A stretch of 64,000 nt of DNA from the NCBI RefSeq assembly GCF_014836545.1, contig NZ_JACSQS010000001.1, positions 424,928-488,927 on the forward strand, given 5' to 3'. Position numbers and translations under genes: made by a program. The notes under the pieces were generated by a model. It searched no databases and was not told the DNA's origin. It worked only from the letters and a program-made list of their open reading frames with translations. Source of the DNA: Stenotrophomonas lacuserhaii. GTDB taxonomy: Bacteria > Pseudomonadota > Gammaproteobacteria > Xanthomonadales > Xanthomonadaceae. This document shows, piece by piece, positions 35,342 through 48,138 of the stretch; within the stretch, counting starts at the first letter, position 1; every line of letters starts with the position of its first letter.

Positions 35342-36098
35342 GCCCCGTTGGCTGTGCATGGCAGTTGCCTGTGCGTTGGCCGCGGGAGGCTTGATCTCAT
35401 CTGCGCAGGCCAATGACAACCCAACGGAATCCTCGAACATGACCGTGTCCCCGCCGACCTCGCAGACTCTTACTGCACGTCAGCAGTCGATTCCCCTCAT
35501 CACCGCCGCCGCCGCCACCGGCAACCTTCCGCAACTCGACATCGCACTGAATCGTGGGCTTGATGCCGGCCTTACCCTCAGTGAGGCGAAGGAAATCCTG
35601 GTGCAGCTGTATGCCTACGCAGGCTTCCCCCGCAGCCTCAACGCGCTGGGCGAATTGATGAAGGTCGTCGAAGCGCGCCGACAGCAGGGCATCGAAGATG
35701 CTCCAGGCCGCGAGCCGACCCGCGCGGTACCTGTTGGCGATGCGTTGCTGGCCGTCGGCACGGCCAACCAGACCCGCATTTCCGGTGCGCCGGTCAAAGG
35801 TCCGGTCATGGAGTTCGCACCGGTGATCAACCAGTACCTCCAGACCCACCTGTTCGGTGACATCTTCGAGCGTGACAACCTGGACTGGCAAAGCCGTGAA
35901 CTGGCCACGGTCGGCGCACTGGCAGCGATGCCTGGCGTGGAGGCCCAGTTGCGCTCGCATATGGCAGCCAGCATTCGCGTGGGCTTGTCCATCGCGCAGC
36001 TGCGGCAGGTTGTGCAACTGCTGGAGGACGCGGGTGAGGCGGCGGCAGCAGGACGGGCCCGCGAGGCCTTGGACCAGCATGTCGCCGCATCGCGCTGA
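35319..36098 (+). CDS. Exported carboxymuconolactone decarboxylase (CMD)-family protein
   Basis: 259 residues with a signal peptide (cleavage near AQA). Two CMD-like helical repeats are visible, at about 60-120 (LTLSEAKEILVQLYAYAGFP) and about 180-245 (RELATVGALAAMPGVEAQL). The CxxC of the AhpD branch is absent, so a peroxidase role is unlikely. It sits between a cupin and an aldo-keto reductase, a common trio. The reaction is unknown. Confidence 0.8.
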   Translation: MTSTTPARPRWLCMAVACALAAGGLISSAQANDNPTESSNMTVSPPTSQTLTARQQSIPLITAAAATGNLPQLDIALNRGLDAGLTLSEAKEILVQLYAYAGFPRSLNALGELMKVVEARRQQGIEDAPGREPTRAVPVGDALLAVGTANQTRISGAPVKGPVMEFAPVINQYLQTHLFGDIFERDNLDWQSRELATVGALAAMPGVEAQLRSHMAASIRVGLSIAQLRQVVQLLEDAGEAAAAGRAREALDQHVAASR

Positions 36099-36151
36099 CC
36101 CGCTGCCCTGTCGAAGCAGGCGCGCCCCACCAACCTGACCTGGAGTCCACG

Positions 36152-38243
<2,092 letters not shown>

Positions 38244-38258
38244 TGATGCAGCCCCGAT

Positions 38259-38277
38259 ATAAGCGATATCCGATTAT
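38259..38277. promoter_or_regulatory. Candidate LysR-type operator
   Basis: ATAA-N11-TTAT, an inverted repeat of the form expected for LysR proteins, lies between the divergent lysR and flavodoxin genes. Its centre GATATC is itself palindromic. Confidence 0.5.
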
Positions 38278-38317
38278 GCCACTACAAGTCGAAGTCCGGC
38301 GAGCGTAGATTGGCTGC

Positions 38318-39926
<1,609 letters not shown>

Positions 39927-39958
39927 CCGGTCCAGCAGTTCCCTCCCCGCGCGATGAA

Positions 39959-39984
39959 ACGGCGCCCCGTTATCGGGGTGCCGT
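39959..39984 (+). terminator. Stem-loop after the aldo/keto reductase gene
   Basis: An 11-bp stem (ACGGCGCCCCG against CGGGGTGCCGT, one G-U pair) closes a TTAT loop. There is no U tract after it, so it may be a weak terminator or a mRNA-stabilising hairpin between the AKR and the MFS gene. Confidence 0.5.
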
Positions 39985-40018
39985 CTCCATCAGCGTGCGC
40001 TTTGCCGTGCAGGAATCC

Positions 40019-41440
40019 ATGAACACCTCCCCCACTTCCTTACTCGCCCACCAGACTGCGGTACTGGGCATCATCCTGACCAGCTATCTGCTTATTATCC
40101 TGGACGTGTCGATCGTGATCACCGGATTGCCGCGTATCCAGGAGGAACTGCAGTTCTCGCAGGCACAGTTGGCCTGGGTGCAAAGCGTATATACGCTGTT
40201 CTTCGGCGGCTTCCTGTTGCTGGGGGCCCGGGCGGGAGACATCCTCGGACGCCGACGCATGTTTCAAACCGGGCTGGCTGTCTTTACGATCGCATCGCTC
40301 GCGGTAGGCCTCGCGCCCAGCGCCAACTGGATGGTGGCGGCGCGAGCCGTACAAGGGGTCGGGGCGGCCATCCTTGCGCCCTCCTCGCTTGCGCTGCTGG
40401 CCATCCACTTCCCTGAGGGACCGCAACGGCGCAGGGCAACGTCGCTGTACGGTGCAGTGGCCGGTATCGGCGCCAGCATCGGGTTGGTGATGGGGGGGTT
40501 GCTCGCGGACCTCTGGAGCTGGCGCGTCGGCTTCTTCATCAATGTACCGGTAGGAATCGTGCTTGCACTCGCCGGCGCGCGTTACATCGAAGAATCCGAA
40601 CGACATGCAGGCGACTTCGACCTGCTCGGTGCGGTACTGTCCACGGCCGGCTTCGGCGCTTTGATCTGGGGCATCGTCAACCTCGGCGACGTCGGCTGGC
40701 AGGACCTTCCTTCCCGTATTGCCGTCGTCATCGGGCTTGCCTTGATCGTGCTGTTCATAACCCACGAATCCCGTGCGCCACAGCCGATCATGCCACTGCA
40801 CCTGTTTCGCCACCAGGCCCGCTCGGCCGCCTATCTCGCGAGGTTTCTGCTGCTCGGCGGCATGGTGACCTTCTTTTTCTATTCAACGCAGTTCATGCAG
40901 TCGGTTCTGGGATTTTCAGCGCTTGAAGCGGGCTTGGGCTTTCTACCAATGACACTGGTCAATTTCGTTTCTGCGCTCTACGGCTCCAAGCTCCTGCCCA
41001 AAGCCGGCCCTACTGCGCAGACGTTGACGGGGCTGATGCTGATCGTGGCCGGCATGGCCTGGCTGTCGCAGGTAGATGCCAGCGCAACCTATCTGCTGGA
41101 TGTCGCACTTCCGATGGTATTGATCGGCGCCGGTCAAGGTCTGTGCTTCGGGCCCCTCACCGCCGCTGGCGTTGTGGGAACCACGCGGCAGGACGCCGGT
41201 GCCGCCTCGGGCGTGGTCAACGTTGCCCATCAGCTGGGCAGCTCGGCAGGACTGGGGGCAATGGCAGCGCTGGCAACGGCCGCACAAGCCGGCGGCTCGG
41301 GTGCGGCCGCTGCCGCTCGCGGGGTCTCGGCCGCCCTACAGGGTGGAACGGTGCTGCTCGGGCTGGCTGCTGCGGTGGCGATGATCCTGTTCGCTTCCAA
41401 CTTACGACCGACCGGTGGGGCCGAGCCTGGCGTGGAGTAA
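40019..41440 (+). CDS. MFS multidrug efflux transporter, DHA2 family
   Basis: 473 residues from ATG 40019 (AGGA five bases upstream), with about 14 helices. Motif A is GARAGDILGRRRMF, motif C-like AGIGASIGLVMGGLL follows, and DHA2 features include WRVGFFINVPVG. It exports hydrophobic drugs or metabolites using the proton gradient. It stands alone after the AKR cluster; a second DHA2 transporter lies at 42148-43596 on the other strand. Confidence 0.88.
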   Translation: MNTSPTSLLAHQTAVLGIILTSYLLIILDVSIVITGLPRIQEELQFSQAQLAWVQSVYTLFFGGFLLLGARAGDILGRRRMFQTGLAVFTIASLAVGLAPSANWMVAARAVQGVGAAILAPSSLALLAIHFPEGPQRRRATSLYGAVAGIGASIGLVMGGLLADLWSWRVGFFINVPVGIVLALAGARYIEESERHAGDFDLLGAVLSTAGFGALIWGIVNLGDVGWQDLPSRIAVVIGLALIVLFITHESRAPQPIMPLHLFRHQARSAAYLARFLLLGGMVTFFFYSTQFMQSVLGFSALEAGLGFLPMTLVNFVSALYGSKLLPKAGPTAQTLTGLMLIVAGMAWLSQVDASATYLLDVALPMVLIGAGQGLCFGPLTAAGVVGTTRQDAGAASGVVNVAHQLGSSAGLGAMAALATAAQAGGSGAAAAARGVSAALQGGTVLLGLAAAVAMILFASNLRPTGGAEPGVE

Positions 41441-41593
41441 GCGAAGCTGCCAGTGCACCATGAAGCACGCGTGCCGGCAGCCAGTACCTTCGATAACGAT
41501 CCCTGATCGCCAGCCCACGCCAGCATCGCCGTCGCCATAGCATCTTTTGATGCGGGCGCCTGACCTCTCCGATCAACATCGAAGCGTTTCTCT

Positions 41594-42073
41594 TCAGTGA
41601 CGCCCTCCCCGCTTGACCAGCGCTCGTAGCTGAAATGGGATGCCGACAATCAGCGCCAGCAGGAGCGTGCCTTGGACGCCCAGCAGGAGCGGATCCTTCA
41701 AGCCGGTTGCCAGCGGGGCTTCGGCAGGAAGCCTTCGCATCGTCTCGCTTACTGTTGGCACCATCAGGAGAAACACCGTAATGGTGAGCGCGACGCATTG
41801 GAGGTATGTCCACAAACGCTTCGCCGGTCGCCCCAGCGCGATGCCATATCCGAACAGAAGCAGGATGAGGGTGACGCTCGCGATGATGGTGCTTACCGGT
41901 TGATGCGCGATCGGATACACCGTAAGTACGCCCAGCAGCATGAACCAGAAATAGGCACGCCCAGGTGAGGTCCCAGGGACGATTCGTCCGTGCTTGACAA
42001 GCATGTAGACCGCAAGCGGAATCGCGGGAAGACTGCCCAGCGTGTGGAGCCATCCGATTGGAGAGATGTTCAT
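41594..42073 (-). CDS. Small multi-pass membrane protein, unknown function
   Basis: 159 residues with four to five membrane helices (about 8-24, 40-58, 62-80, 88-105, 128-148). A buried charged motif PGRAYFWFMLLG and YPIAHQP recalls DUF2306-like proteins, but the match is loose. It is preceded on the same strand by a DHA2 transporter and an SDR gene, and may share their operon. Confidence 0.55.
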   Translation of the reverse strand: MNISPIGWLHTLGSLPAIPLAVYMLVKHGRIVPGTSPGRAYFWFMLLGVLTVYPIAHQPVSTIIASVTLILLLFGYGIALGRPAKRLWTYLQCVALTITVFLLMVPTVSETMRRLPAEAPLATGLKDPLLLGVQGTLLLALIVGIPFQLRALVKRGGRH

Positions 42074-42147
42074 CGTTCATTCCATTCTGATCAAGCGATA
42101 TCTGACTAATGCCGGAGAGGCAGAGAAACAGTCCGGAGGGACTCGGG

Positions 42148-43596
42148 TCACTTGGCCGCCGCCTTGCTGGCGTCGACGTTCTTCAGGTCCAGCTTGCTGC
42201 CAGCCAGCCTCCTGCTGAGAACTGCAGCCGCCGTCATAGCGATGCTGATCAGGAGGCATGCGACCGCAAAGCTTGATTCCACGCGATCGGCAGCCGCTCC
42301 ATCGGGCGCCAGTGTGAAGAAGGCCCCGCCGACCAAAGCGACTGACAGTGCGGCGCCAAGTTGCATTGCCGCGCTGAGCATGCCGGCCGCGAGGCCCGCC
42401 CAGCGGGGCTCCACCAGATCGATGTTCAGCCGCACCAGCGCGGGTACGGCGATACCCTGGCCGACACCGATAAGCACCAGGGGCAAAGGAATAAGGGAAG
42501 GCTTGCCGATCACAGCCGCGCCGGCTGTCAATACCAGGCCCGCCACCTCCAGCCCCATACCGAACGCAGCCGCGTTCGACCCCAACCATCGCGAGAGCCG
42601 CAGGCCCAACGGCGGCCCCAGCAGCTGTCCCACCCCGACCGGAAGGATCGCGAGCCCCGCAGCCAAGGCATCGCGGTGTAGACCCGCTTGCTGATACACC
42701 GCGAAGGTCAGGAAGAACGCCGCCAAGGCGTAGAAAAGGACCGCGGCCGCCAGGCCGAGATACAGCCCATTGGCTGCCGACATGACCGAGGGCGGCACCA
42801 GGGGCGTCCTGGCCCAGCGTTCCCGATGCTTTTCGTAGCGCCAGAAGATGACGAGGAGTGATGGACTCAGGCCCAGCAATCCCAGACTCCACCAGGGCCA
42901 TCCATGCTCGCGTCCTTCAATGAGGGGCACCACAACCGCGAGAACGCCGAGCGCCAGCAACACCGCCCCTGGAAAATCCATTCCCCCTGCATGTTCTTCC
43001 TTGGTCTCGCGCACCAACATCAATGCGGCAGGTACGGCAAGAACAATGACGGGAATGTTGATGAGGAAGACGCTGCGCCACCCCATGCCCCAGAGGTCTG
43101 CCGAGACCAGCACACCTCCAAGAAGCTGGCCGCCGACAGCGGCCAGCCCGAATGTTGCCCCGTACAGACTGAGCGCACGACTCTTCTCGCTTGCCGGAAA
43201 CATCGCATGAATGGACGCCAGTGCCTGCGGTGCCATCACGGCCGCAGAGATGCCTTGCAGCAGCCTGCCCAAGACCAGCACACCGGCCGAGCCTGCGAGC
43301 CCACAGATCGTCGATGCCAGCCCGAATCCGAGCATGCCTGCAACAAATGCGCGCCGACGCCCATGGATGTCACCCAGGCGACCGCCAAGGATAAGGGTGA
43401 CGGCGTACGCCATCGCGTAAACAGATACCACGAGCTGCGCCACATCTGCTGACGCGTGCAGATCCGTCCTGATCGAGGGCAATGTTACGTTGACAATGAA
43501 AAAGTCCAATGGCGGCAGAAGCGTGCCGGTCAGGAGAACGGCCAAGGCAGGCCAGCGGCGTGCGTCGGTCGCACCCGGATTGGAATCAATGGGCAT
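42148..43596 (-). CDS. MFS transporter, DHA2 family
   Basis: 482 residues with about 14 helices. GGRLGDIHGRRRAF is motif A, and WRSVFLINIPV is the helix-6 motif of the DHA2 branch. It is probably co-transcribed with the SDR gene just upstream (43633-44379) and divergent from a LysR gene. Substrate is unknown. Confidence 0.87.
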   Translation of the reverse strand: MPIDSNPGATDARRWPALAVLLTGTLLPPLDFFIVNVTLPSIRTDLHASADVAQLVVSVYAMAYAVTLILGGRLGDIHGRRRAFVAGMLGFGLASTICGLAGSAGVLVLGRLLQGISAAVMAPQALASIHAMFPASEKSRALSLYGATFGLAAVGGQLLGGVLVSADLWGMGWRSVFLINIPVIVLAVPAALMLVRETKEEHAGGMDFPGAVLLALGVLAVVVPLIEGREHGWPWWSLGLLGLSPSLLVIFWRYEKHRERWARTPLVPPSVMSAANGLYLGLAAAVLFYALAAFFLTFAVYQQAGLHRDALAAGLAILPVGVGQLLGPPLGLRLSRWLGSNAAAFGMGLEVAGLVLTAGAAVIGKPSLIPLPLVLIGVGQGIAVPALVRLNIDLVEPRWAGLAAGMLSAAMQLGAALSVALVGGAFFTLAPDGAAADRVESSFAVACLLISIAMTAAAVLSRRLAGSKLDLKNVDASKAAAK

Positions 43597-43632
43597 GGAG
43601 CTGGTCCTGGTAAGTTTCGCTCGGTCTTCGGG

Positions 43633-44379
43633 TCAGCGCATTCCGCCGGCGCCAATGATGCGTTCGCCGGTCACCCAGGCCGCATCAGAAGACGCGAGAA
43701 ACGAGACGATCGAGGCGATCTCTGTTACCTGCCCAATCCGTCCCAGTGGTGTCTGCTGCTCGTTCCACACCTGAAAGTCAGACCCCATCACGCCATTGGC
43801 GTGCGTACCGTCCGTCTCGATCAGCCCTGGGTTTACTGAGTTGACGCGGATTCCACGTGGCCCCAGCTCGCGCGACAGCACGCCTGTGATGGCGTCGATG
43901 GCTCCCTTGGTACCGCTGTAGATCGAGCTCTCGGCCGGCAATATCCGCGTCACGAAGGAACTGATATTGATGATGCTGCTGCCTTCGGCGAGGAACGGGG
44001 CGGCGGCGCCGGTGACCAGAAGCGGGCCAAGCACGTTCAGATCAAACTGCTGGCGATACAGTGCCTCGGTGGTGGCCTCGATCTTTGCGAACTGGTAGAT
44101 GCCAGCGTTGTTGACCACGATGTCCAGCCGACCGAAATGATCGATGGCCGACTTGATCAGGCTATCCACTTCCGGCTTGTTGCGGACGTCGGCACGCACC
44201 GCAATCGCGCGACCACCCTCCCCTTCAATTCCAGCGACCACGTCCTTTGCCTCGCTATCGCTCGTCGCATAGTTCACAACCACCTCGGCGCCTTCGGCTG
44301 CCAAGCGGCGCGCTATGCCCGCGCCGATTCCTTTGGATGCGCCCGTTACCAGCGCCACTTTACCGTTCAGCTTACTCAT
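43633..44379 (-). CDS. Short-chain dehydrogenase/reductase
   Basis: 248 residues from ATG 44379. Classical SDR: TGASKGIGAG nucleotide motif, NNAG, catalytic Ser in INISSF and Tyr-x3-Lys as YSGTK, with a final AGGMR. It uses NAD(P)H. It is divergent from a LysR regulator (44499-45422), which probably controls it together with the DHA2 transporter. Confidence 0.9.
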   Translation of the reverse strand: MSKLNGKVALVTGASKGIGAGIARRLAAEGAEVVVNYATSDSEAKDVVAGIEGEGGRAIAVRADVRNKPEVDSLIKSAIDHFGRLDIVVNNAGIYQFAKIEATTEALYRQQFDLNVLGPLLVTGAAAPFLAEGSSIINISSFVTRILPAESSIYSGTKGAIDAITGVLSRELGPRGIRVNSVNPGLIETDGTHANGVMGSDFQVWNEQQTPLGRIGQVTEIASIVSFLASSDAAWVTGERIIGAGGMR

Positions 44380-44498
44380 GTCGTCCAACTCCGATGGCAG
44401 CAACGTCAATGCAGGGCGGCATGTTGCCCCTGACAGGGTTGTTTGGGGACTGCCATTCCTGCATATTCCGCGTACATTCTTGAACGGGTGGCCGTAGC

Positions 44499-45422
44499 GT
44501 GGACTGGAGTGATATCCGCATATTTCTTGCGGTCGTCCGCGGAAGATCGCTGGGCGAGGCAGCTCGAACCTTGGGCGTGAGCCATCCGACGGTGGGCCGT
44601 CGGATAAAGGCGCTCGAGGACGAGGCCGAGCAGCCCCTCTTTCGTAGAACGAAAGACGGCCTGGTGCTCACCGATACCGGAGACGCGGTGCTCTCACTTG
44701 CGGAATCCATGGAGGAATCGGCGCTGTCCATGGAGCGGCGCCTGGCTGGCAACCATGGGCGCCTGGAAGGCATCCTGCGGATAGCCGCGGCCGATTGGTT
44801 CGCCGCCTACGTCCTGGCGCCCGTTTTCATGGAACTCGGGCGGCTCCACCCTGCCGTCGTGCCCGAGGTAATCGCGAGCTACCGCCTTCTTGATCTCTCC
44901 CGTCGCGAGGCCGACGTTGCCTTTCGCATCGTGCCATTCAGTGAGCCAGACATTGTCCAACGCCGACTGATGACCATGCCGTACGGCCTGTACGGATCGG
45001 CAGCAGCGGTGCAGGCGGTGATCGATGACCCGCAGTCGGTGCGTTTGATTCTCATGAATTCAGCCCAGGCCCACTTCCCTGATGTCACGTGGCTGCTGGA
45101 CCGGTTCCCACACTCCAAGCGCTCGCTGACCAGCACCAGCCGTAGCGTTCAGGCTCAGATTTGCCTTCGAGGCCACGGCGTTGCTGTGTTGCCAAGACCA
45201 TTGGCGGAAGGCATGGAAGGTCTTCGCCGCATCGATCTGCTCGGGCAGCCCCCCGGTAGGGACATCTGGGTTGGTTACCACCAGGACCTTCGCCACATGG
45301 ATCGGCTGCGCGCACTGCTGGAGATCACTGAACGAACGCTACGTGAACCCGCAAATCCTCCCGATGGCCAGAGAAAACTAAGCGCGAGGGCCGGGCACGC
45401 GTCAGACGTTGGGCAAACCTGA
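44499..45422 (+). CDS. LysR-family transcriptional regulator
   Basis: 307 residues. The HTH lies at the N-terminus (GRSLGEAARTLGVSHPTVGRRI) and the effector domain follows. The 119-base gap to the divergent SDR gene should carry its operator; I see no clear T-N11-A dyad there. Its 3' end overlaps the tetR gene by 21 bases on the opposite strand. Confidence 0.88.
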   Translation: MDWSDIRIFLAVVRGRSLGEAARTLGVSHPTVGRRIKALEDEAEQPLFRRTKDGLVLTDTGDAVLSLAESMEESALSMERRLAGNHGRLEGILRIAAADWFAAYVLAPVFMELGRLHPAVVPEVIASYRLLDLSRREADVAFRIVPFSEPDIVQRRLMTMPYGLYGSAAAVQAVIDDPQSVRLILMNSAQAHFPDVTWLLDRFPHSKRSLTSTSRSVQAQICLRGHGVAVLPRPLAEGMEGLRRIDLLGQPPGRDIWVGYHQDLRHMDRLRALLEITERTLREPANPPDGQRKLSARAGHASDVGQT

Positions 45423-45983
45423 CAGCCGCGCCAGCACATCCGCCCGGCACACATCCAGGATCTCGTCCGCCAGCGGTGAGTCGTCCGGGCAGGACCGGGA
45501 CAACACCGTCGCGCCGACGGCCTGGGCCATCAACGCGATACGCCGCGCACGTGACTGTTCGGGTGTGGGACTGTCGGCCTGACCTGCCGGGTAACGGGAT
45601 ACGGCCAGCTGCGCTTCGATACCCGCCGCGAAGGCTTGCTTGACCGACGTTGGCTGCCGCGCCGCATCACTGCAGAGCGCCGCCATCGTGCAGCCCTGGC
45701 CTGGATTGTCGCGATGCTCCCGCGACAGGTAATAGCCAAGGAACGCCGCCCCGTCCGTCTCGCCGAGCGACTCGGCCGAGTTGGCGAAGCCGCAGCTGGC
45801 AGATTCGGCCATCAAGTCCGCTTTGGACCCGAAGTGTTTGTAGAAGCCGCCGTGGGTAAAGCCCGCAGCGGCCATCAGGTCCGCCACGCCCACGCCGTCG
45901 AAGCCCCGTTCCCGGAAAAGCGCGGAAGCGGTTTCGACGATGTGTGCCCGGTTGGCCTGCGCTTGTGCCTTGGTGACCTTCAT
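45402..45983 (-). CDS. TetR-family repressor of the adjacent ene-reductase operon
   Basis: 193 residues. HTH: FRERGFDGVGVADLMAAAGFTHGGFYKHFGSK. The ligand domain has several Cys residues (CGFAN, GCTMAAL, SCPDD, CRADV), which would suit thiol sensing of electrophiles as in NemR. It is divergent from an OYE gene, with a 16-bp perfect palindrome in between. The region overlaps the lysR 3' end. Confidence 0.88.
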   Translation of the reverse strand: MKVTKAQAQANRAHIVETASALFRERGFDGVGVADLMAAAGFTHGGFYKHFGSKADLMAESASCGFANSAESLGETDGAAFLGYYLSREHRDNPGQGCTMAALCSDAARQPTSVKQAFAAGIEAQLAVSRYPAGQADSPTPEQSRARRIALMAQAVGATVLSRSCPDDSPLADEILDVCRADVLARLSGLPNV

Positions 45984-46037
45984 GACGGCTTGCCTCTTGG
46001 TGCTCTGCCCTGCTGGAAGCGCAGTTTACCACGCATA

Positions 46038-46086
46038 GATGATGCGCATCATCAAACCGTTGACATCTAAGATTACGCTCATCATC
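46038..46086. promoter_or_regulatory. TetR operator pair and promoter for the ene-reductase operon
   Basis: GATGATGCGCATCATC (46038-46053) is a perfect 16-bp palindrome. A degenerate second copy, GATTACGCTCATCATC, follows at 46071-46086. TTGACA at 46060-46065 between them is a strong -35 for the OYE gene. Binding at both copies would block transcription in both directions. Confidence 0.65.
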
Positions 46087-46120
46087 ATTGCGCCATCCCC
46101 GCTTCCGAGTCCTCCTCGCC

Positions 46121-47218
46121 ATGACAGCCACGACGCTCTTCCAGCCCTACCCCCTTGGCCGCGTCACGCTGGCCAACCGCATCGTGATGGCACCGCTGAC
46201 GCGCAACCGCGCCGGGGCCGGCCTGGTGCCCAGTCCGCTGGCTCCCACCTACTACGCCCAGCGCGCCTCGGCCGGCCTGATCATCACCGAGGCCACGCAG
46301 ATCTCGGCCCAAGCGCAGGGCTACCAGGACACACCCGGGCTTTACACGCAGGACCAGATAGAGGGCTGGCGCAAGGTCACCGATGCCGTGCACGCAAGCG
46401 GCGGACGCATCTTCGTGCAGCTATGGCACGTAGGCCGTATCTCGCACGTGGACCTGCAGCCGGGCAACGCCGCGCCTGTGTCCGCCTCGGCCATCCGGGC
46501 GCAGACCAAGACCTTCGTCCACAACGCCTTTGTCGATGTGTCCGAACCGCGTGCACTGGAGATCGACGAGCTGCCGGCCATCGTCGACGACTTCCGCCGC
46601 GCGGCTGCCAATGCGATTGCGGCCGGGTTCGACGGTGTGGAAATCCACGGTGCCAACGGCTATCTGCTTGAACAGTTCATCAAGGACGGCGTCAACCAGC
46701 GCACCGATGCGTACGGCGGTTCGATCGAGAACCATGCGCGCCTGCTGCTTGAAGTCACCGCCGCCATCGCGGAGGAGATCGGTGCCGATCGCACCGGCGT
46801 GCGCATCTCACCGGTCTCCCCGGCCAACGCCATCGCAACCCTCAGCGACCCGCAGCCGCAGTACGACTACATCGTCGACCAGCTCAGCGCGCTGGGCATC
46901 GTCTACCTGCATGTGGTCGAAGGCGCGACGGGCGGGCCACGCGACGTGGCCGCGTTCGATTTCGACGGCCTGCGCCGCCGTTTCACCGGAACTTACCTGG
47001 CCAACAACGGCTACGACCTGGAGCTGGCCAACGCGCATCTCGCCGCTGGCAAGGCCGACCTGTTCGCCTTTGGCCGTGCCTTCATCAGCAATCCGGATCT
47101 CGTCGAACGCCTGAAGACCGGCGCGCCCTTGAACGCCCTGGACCCGGCCACGTTGTATGGCGGCGGCGCGGAAGGCTACACCGACTACCCCGCCCTGGCC
47201 GACACGCCCGCGCAGTAA
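46121..47218 (+). CDS. Old-yellow-enzyme-family alkene reductase (NemA-like)
   Basis: 365 residues from ATG 46121. FMN barrel landmarks: NRIVMAPLTRNRA, HVGRISH (active-site region), GVEIHGANGYLLEQFI and GGSIENHARLLLEV. It reduces electrophilic C=C bonds (2-alkenals, maleimides, nitro esters) with NADPH. It is repressed, by inference, by the divergent TetR, the same arrangement as E. coli nemR-nemA. An SDR and a quinone-type MDR follow in the same direction. Confidence 0.92.
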   Translation: MTATTLFQPYPLGRVTLANRIVMAPLTRNRAGAGLVPSPLAPTYYAQRASAGLIITEATQISAQAQGYQDTPGLYTQDQIEGWRKVTDAVHASGGRIFVQLWHVGRISHVDLQPGNAAPVSASAIRAQTKTFVHNAFVDVSEPRALEIDELPAIVDDFRRAAANAIAAGFDGVEIHGANGYLLEQFIKDGVNQRTDAYGGSIENHARLLLEVTAAIAEEIGADRTGVRISPVSPANAIATLSDPQPQYDYIVDQLSALGIVYLHVVEGATGGPRDVAAFDFDGLRRRFTGTYLANNGYDLELANAHLAAGKADLFAFGRAFISNPDLVERLKTGAPLNALDPATLYGGGAEGYTDYPALADTPAQ

Positions 47219-47278
47219 CCCCGTCTCAATCGCCATCGCGGCGTCCCCGCTGCCACATTCCCTTTCAAGAGACACACC

Positions 47279-48064
47279 ATGAGCCTGCCCACTGTCCTCA
47301 TCACCGGCGCCTCCAGCGGGATCGGCACCGTCTACGCCGAACGTTTTGCCCGCCGCGGCCACGATCTGGTCCTGGTCGCGCGCGACAAGGGGCGGCTGGA
47401 TGCACTGGCCGAGCGCCTGCGCCACGCCACCGGCGTTGCCATCGACGTACTGCCGGCCGACCTCACCCAGCGCAGCGACCTGGCCATCGTTGAAAGCCGC
47501 CTGCGCGACGATGCCCGCATCGGCATCCTGGTCAACAACGCGGGCATCGCCCAATCCGGCGGCTTCACCGAGCAATCGGCCGACAGCATCGAACAGCTGC
47601 TCACGTTGAACACCATCGCCCTGACCCGCTTGGCCGCGGCAGTTGCACCGCGCCTGGCCAACGCCGGCGAAGGCGCGATCATCAACATCGGCTCGGTGGT
47701 TGGGCTGGCGCCGGAGTTCGGCATGTCCGTCTACGGTGCGTCCAAAGCCTTCGTGCTGTTCCTGTCGCAGGGACTGAGCGTGGAGCTGACGCCCAAGGGC
47801 GTCTATGTGCAGGCTGTGTTGCCTGCGACCACGCGTACCGAAATCTGGGAGCGCGCCGGCATCGACATCAACACGCTGACGGACGTGATGGATGTCGGCG
47901 AGCTGGTCGATGCGGCCCTGGTCGGCTTCGATCGTCGCGAGACCGTAACCATTCCGCCGCTGCATGTTGCCGAACGCTGGGACACGCTGGACGCCTCCCG
48001 CCAGGGACTGCTCTCGGACATCCGGCAGGCACAGGCGGCGGAACGTTATCGCCCCGCCCAGTGA
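47279..48064 (+). CDS. Short-chain dehydrogenase/reductase
   Basis: 261 residues. TGASSGIGTV, NNAG, Ser in INIGSVV and Tyr-x3-Lys in YGASK define an intact classical SDR. It lies 60 bases after the OYE gene and is probably co-regulated with it by the TetR protein. Substrate is unknown. Confidence 0.9.
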   Translation: MSLPTVLITGASSGIGTVYAERFARRGHDLVLVARDKGRLDALAERLRHATGVAIDVLPADLTQRSDLAIVESRLRDDARIGILVNNAGIAQSGGFTEQSADSIEQLLTLNTIALTRLAAAVAPRLANAGEGAIINIGSVVGLAPEFGMSVYGASKAFVLFLSQGLSVELTPKGVYVQAVLPATTRTEIWERAGIDINTLTDVMDVGELVDAALVGFDRRETVTIPPLHVAERWDTLDASRQGLLSDIRQAQAAERYRPAQ

Positions 48065-48138
48065 AGCCCTGACCGCACCGGCACCCACCCTCCCCGGTCC
48101 GCAACCCGACGGCCCCCTCAACCAGAGACACACCGCTC

